The position numbers and the translations under genes are program-made. A model generated the notes under the pieces. The model saw nothing but the letters and a program-made list of their open reading frames with translations, searched no databases and had not been told where the DNA came from. A stretch of DNA of 64,000 bases from Athripsodes cinereus (taxonomy: Eukaryota; Arthropoda; Insecta; Trichoptera; Leptoceridae), in NCBI GenBank assembly GCA_947579605.1, contig OX388307.1, positions 11,385,237-11,449,236 on the forward strand, written 5' to 3'. Numbering within the stretch: the stretch's first letter is position 1; each line of letters opens with the position of its first letter. Shown one piece after another: positions 61,815-64,000 of the stretch.

Positions 61815-62679
61815 TATTATTTCTTTAATCAAACTGAGAGAAGAAATGAAGAACTGGACAGGAGTAAAAATAAATGGGAAAAAGGTTGACATGATTCGAT
61901 ATGCCAACGATATAGCACTGCTCGCAGACTCCGAGATGAAGCTGAACGAAGCCTTAGGAAAAATGGAAAGTATACTGCTGTCAAAGTACAACATGAAAAT
62001 AAATAAAGACAAAACAAAATGTATAGTCGTTGGAAGGGATGAAGCGACTGCGAACAATGCCTTAAATGGAGTGAGCATCAAACAAGTAAAAGAGTTCGTG
62101 TACTTGGGCAGTAGAATAAACCAGGATGGACGCTCCAAATCAGAAATTGTGAGCAGAATAAACCAGGCAAGAATTGCCTTTAACAAAAAATCGAAAATAT
62201 TGGAATCCCCTAATATTGATTTAAGCGTGAGGAAGAATCTCACTAAAGCCTTTGTGTGGAGCATTTTGCTATATGGATGCGAGACGTGGACCATCAGCAA
62301 GAGTGAAAGCGGACGGTTAGCAGCATTTGAAATGTGGTGCTATAGACGCATGCTGAAGATTCATTGGTCGGAACACGTCGAAAACGAAGAAGTGTTAACC
62401 AGGGTTGGCGAAAAAAGGCAACTCCTCAAAAGAATCTGCCATCAACGAGCTAACTGGATTGGCCACAACATCAGGCACCCAGGACTGTTCATCGCAATCG
62501 CAGAGGGTAGGACCGAAGGCACAAATGGCAGAGGCCGACCGAGAGACAGAAAAGATATGGACCAACTGAAGAGGGACATGAGCTGTGGCTCATACATGGA
62601 GTTGAAGAAACTGGCTGAGAATAGGGAGGAGTGGAGAAGAAAGTCCAAACTCGTTGCAGACCAATCCAATGGATTGTAG
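61815..62679 (+). CDS. RTE-like LINE reverse transcriptase, 3' part (catalytic box YAND)
   Basis: The open frame runs from an uncertain truncation point near 61815 to the TAG at 62677-62679. It starts in the palm: GVKINGKKVDMIRYANDIAL, then KYNMKINKDKTKC, EFVYLGSRINQDG, WSILLYGCETWTISKSE, FEMWCYRRMLKIHWSEH and GRGRPRDRKDM. RTE relatives have YADD; here it is YAND, so the first metal-binding Asp of the box is lost and this copy could not polymerise. The stop codon lies within the target duplication of the nested R1 element, so the true C terminus may be rejoined beyond 63715. Confidence 0.8.
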
Positions 62680-62688
62680 CTCATTATG

Positions 62689-63167
62689 GAATTAGTAGGG
62701 CCTTCAGCCAAATCAGAGAAAGAACCTTGGATGTGTGGCAGGAAAGATGGGACCGGGGGAGAACCGCTAGACTTGTCTACGATTTTCTTCCGGAAGTAAG
62801 AGAGAGGATTAAAAGGCGCTTCCTGTCCTTCAATCACTTTGCCGTGCAGTTGGTGACGGGACACGGGGAGTTTAAAGCCAAGCTCTTTGAGTTAGGGCTG
62901 ACGGACGACCCGTGGTGTGTTTGTGGGACGGGAGCTCAGTTTGCGGGGCATATCCTGTGGGAGTGCCCAATGATGACGGATGCGAGGGATGTAATGATTG
63001 ATAGTCTGAGTGATGATACTCCGAGACCCGTTTGGTCTGGGGAATTAATGATTAGTCCGAGAAATTTCAGGGCCTTCTTGGAATTTACGGATGTCTGGGT
63101 ATCTCGGTGGGACCTTCTGCGTGAGCCGGGCTTACCCCCGGCTTACCTGGATGAGCTTGATGGTTGA
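62689..63167 (+). CDS. R1-clade LINE polyprotein, C-terminal CCHC region
   Basis: The frame runs to the TGA at 63165-63167 and encodes LDVWQERWDRGRTARLVYDF, LPEVRERIKRRF, FAVQLVTGHGEFKAKLFEL, then CVCGTGAQFAGHILWECP. The GHG-F-LF block and the C-x-C...H-x4-C knuckle are the conserved post-RT C terminus of R1/TRAS/SART elements. RT and APE endonuclease are absent in this truncated copy. The frame is open through the junction into the host LINE by chance. Confidence 0.82.
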
Positions 63168-63701
63168 TTTTGCCTTGTGTGATCGTGGCTGTCGCGAGCG
63201 AACTCGTTTCTTCGTCTTTTGTGCTGTCCTGTCTCCCTTGGTGGAGAGTCTTAGGTCTGGGAGGGATGTCCCTTGGGGAGGGAAGCGTGTCTGTGAAGAC
63301 TCCAGTATCAGCGACCCTCGGGTTCACCGGCATGAATACCTAAAGAAGTTTCCGGACACCTCAACTCGGCTCTCTGCTCATTTTTTATTTCTTTTAATTT
63401 TTATTTCTATTATTTTGTTTTGAGTATTGATTTGTTATCTAGGTTAAGGAAATGCCTTTATAAATATATTGTTAGTTTTTTTTTAAATAAATTATGAATG
63501 TATTTGCTTCTCTCGGCTAGAGGGACATCGAAGGAGTGTAGTCAAAAGATTCCACACACGGGGTTGTTTTTGGCCGGCCAGCCCCTCAGGCTGCCCACTA
63601 TGGCGCCTCCGGTGTGGACAAACTTTGTGCAGTGTAGAATTCGGATAAATGGAAGTCCCCAGACTTCTGCGCTATCCGGGTGGTCGGTGGGTCTCCTTCA
63701 A
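62689..63701 (+). mobile_element. R1-clade LINE, 5'-truncated, nested in the RTE-like LINE
   Basis: The insert is bounded by the perfect 14-bp repeat tgtagctcattatg (62675-62688 and 63702-63715). It holds the last 159 codons of the R1 ORF and a 534-bp 3' UTR ending ccttcaa. There is no poly(A), as is usual in this clade. Short 3' UTR copies of the same family are at 6402-6593 and 47925-47994. Confidence 0.9.
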
Positions 63702-63715
63702 TGTAGCTCATTATG

Positions 63716-64000
63716 TATACAGTATAATCAATTTTATTCTTTCCTTTAAATGTTTGCTGAAAGATGTTGCACTCTCAACAACTACGCCATTTAATAGAAC
63801 ATTTTAAGGATTGTCTTTAATTATGTTTATATTGTATTGTTATTTGTTCTGCTTATAAAGATTTATTATTACTACTAATGTTTATATAACATTTATATTG
63901 AAGTAATCATTCGTTCGAAAGGAAATGGGGCCTACTAATATGTACAAATATTAATCAAGGAGTATACTTGTCCCCTTGTTAAGTATTTACTTGCCTTGTT
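63716..64000. other. Right edge: probable continuation of the RTE-like LINE 3' region and A+T-rich flank
   Basis: Directly after the R1 target duplication the sequence should resume the host LINE. No clear tail or coding block is visible before the window ends. Confidence 0.3.

Noticed and set aside
61797..62864. Minus-strand frames over the right-hand LINEs
   Set aside because: They are antisense shadows of the RTE-like and R1-clade ORFs.

Overview
The window is insect nuclear DNA. It is strongly A+T-rich and full of the gtaggtac/tacctac-type words common in hemipteran and lepidopteran genomes. Host genes have introns, and almost everything else is retrotransposon, SINE or MITE debris. The RpS9 protein and the mix of LINE families fit Hemiptera best, but I cannot fix the order from sequence alone. 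There is no bacterial or viral gene organisation.

Three host genes can be supported. (1) SPATA20 (thioredoxin-fold DUF255 plus six-hairpin glycosidase-like protein) lies on the minus strand, with exons at 8800-8655, 8565-6889 and 1798-1590; its last exon(s) lie beyond position 1. (2) RpS9 is complete on the plus strand: a noncoding exon at about 12605-12658 with a TOP start, then coding exons 12989-13211, 13473-13659 and 14959-15133. (3) The N-terminal EF-hand exons of a rhomboid protease of the rho-4/RHBDL3 type lie on the plus strand (19593-19874, 20177-20200, 20309-20407, 20490-20555). I did not find its membrane-domain exons, so much of the right-hand part of the window may be its intron.

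The rest is mobile DNA, layered as follows. 1-1500: CR1/L2-like LINE 3' half. 1799-6888: SPATA20 intron with six short retrotransposon or SINE copies. 8900-12546: the divergent SPATA20/RpS9 interval, holding a palindrome-rich MITE, a long-terminal-inverted-repeat element with an RLE-type LINE fragment inside it, and a hAT-like MITE with a perfect 8-bp target duplication that ends 58 bp upstream of the RpS9 TOP start. 15.4-16.9 kb: several perfect hairpins. 21.2-27.9 kb: a second hAT-like MITE, an RLE-type LINE ORF and RTE-like LINE tails. 31.7-32.7 kb: a mariner with an in-frame internal deletion. 42.1-44.2 kb: an RTE-like LINE with a 5' inversion next to a perfect 144-bp tandem duplication. 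46.6-47.4 kb: a third hAT-like element. 59.2-63.7 kb: tRNA-derived SINEs and an R1-clade LINE nested in an RTE-like LINE with a 14-bp target duplication.

The most interesting signals are relationships among mobile elements. A short SINE-like repeat shares its 3' end with an RTE-like LINE. One sequence module recurs inside MITEs that have different terminal repeats. One repeat copy looks like a fusion of that SINE-like unit with an R1 3' UTR. I saw no CRISPR array, no operon and no candidate for a wholly new defence or metabolic system.
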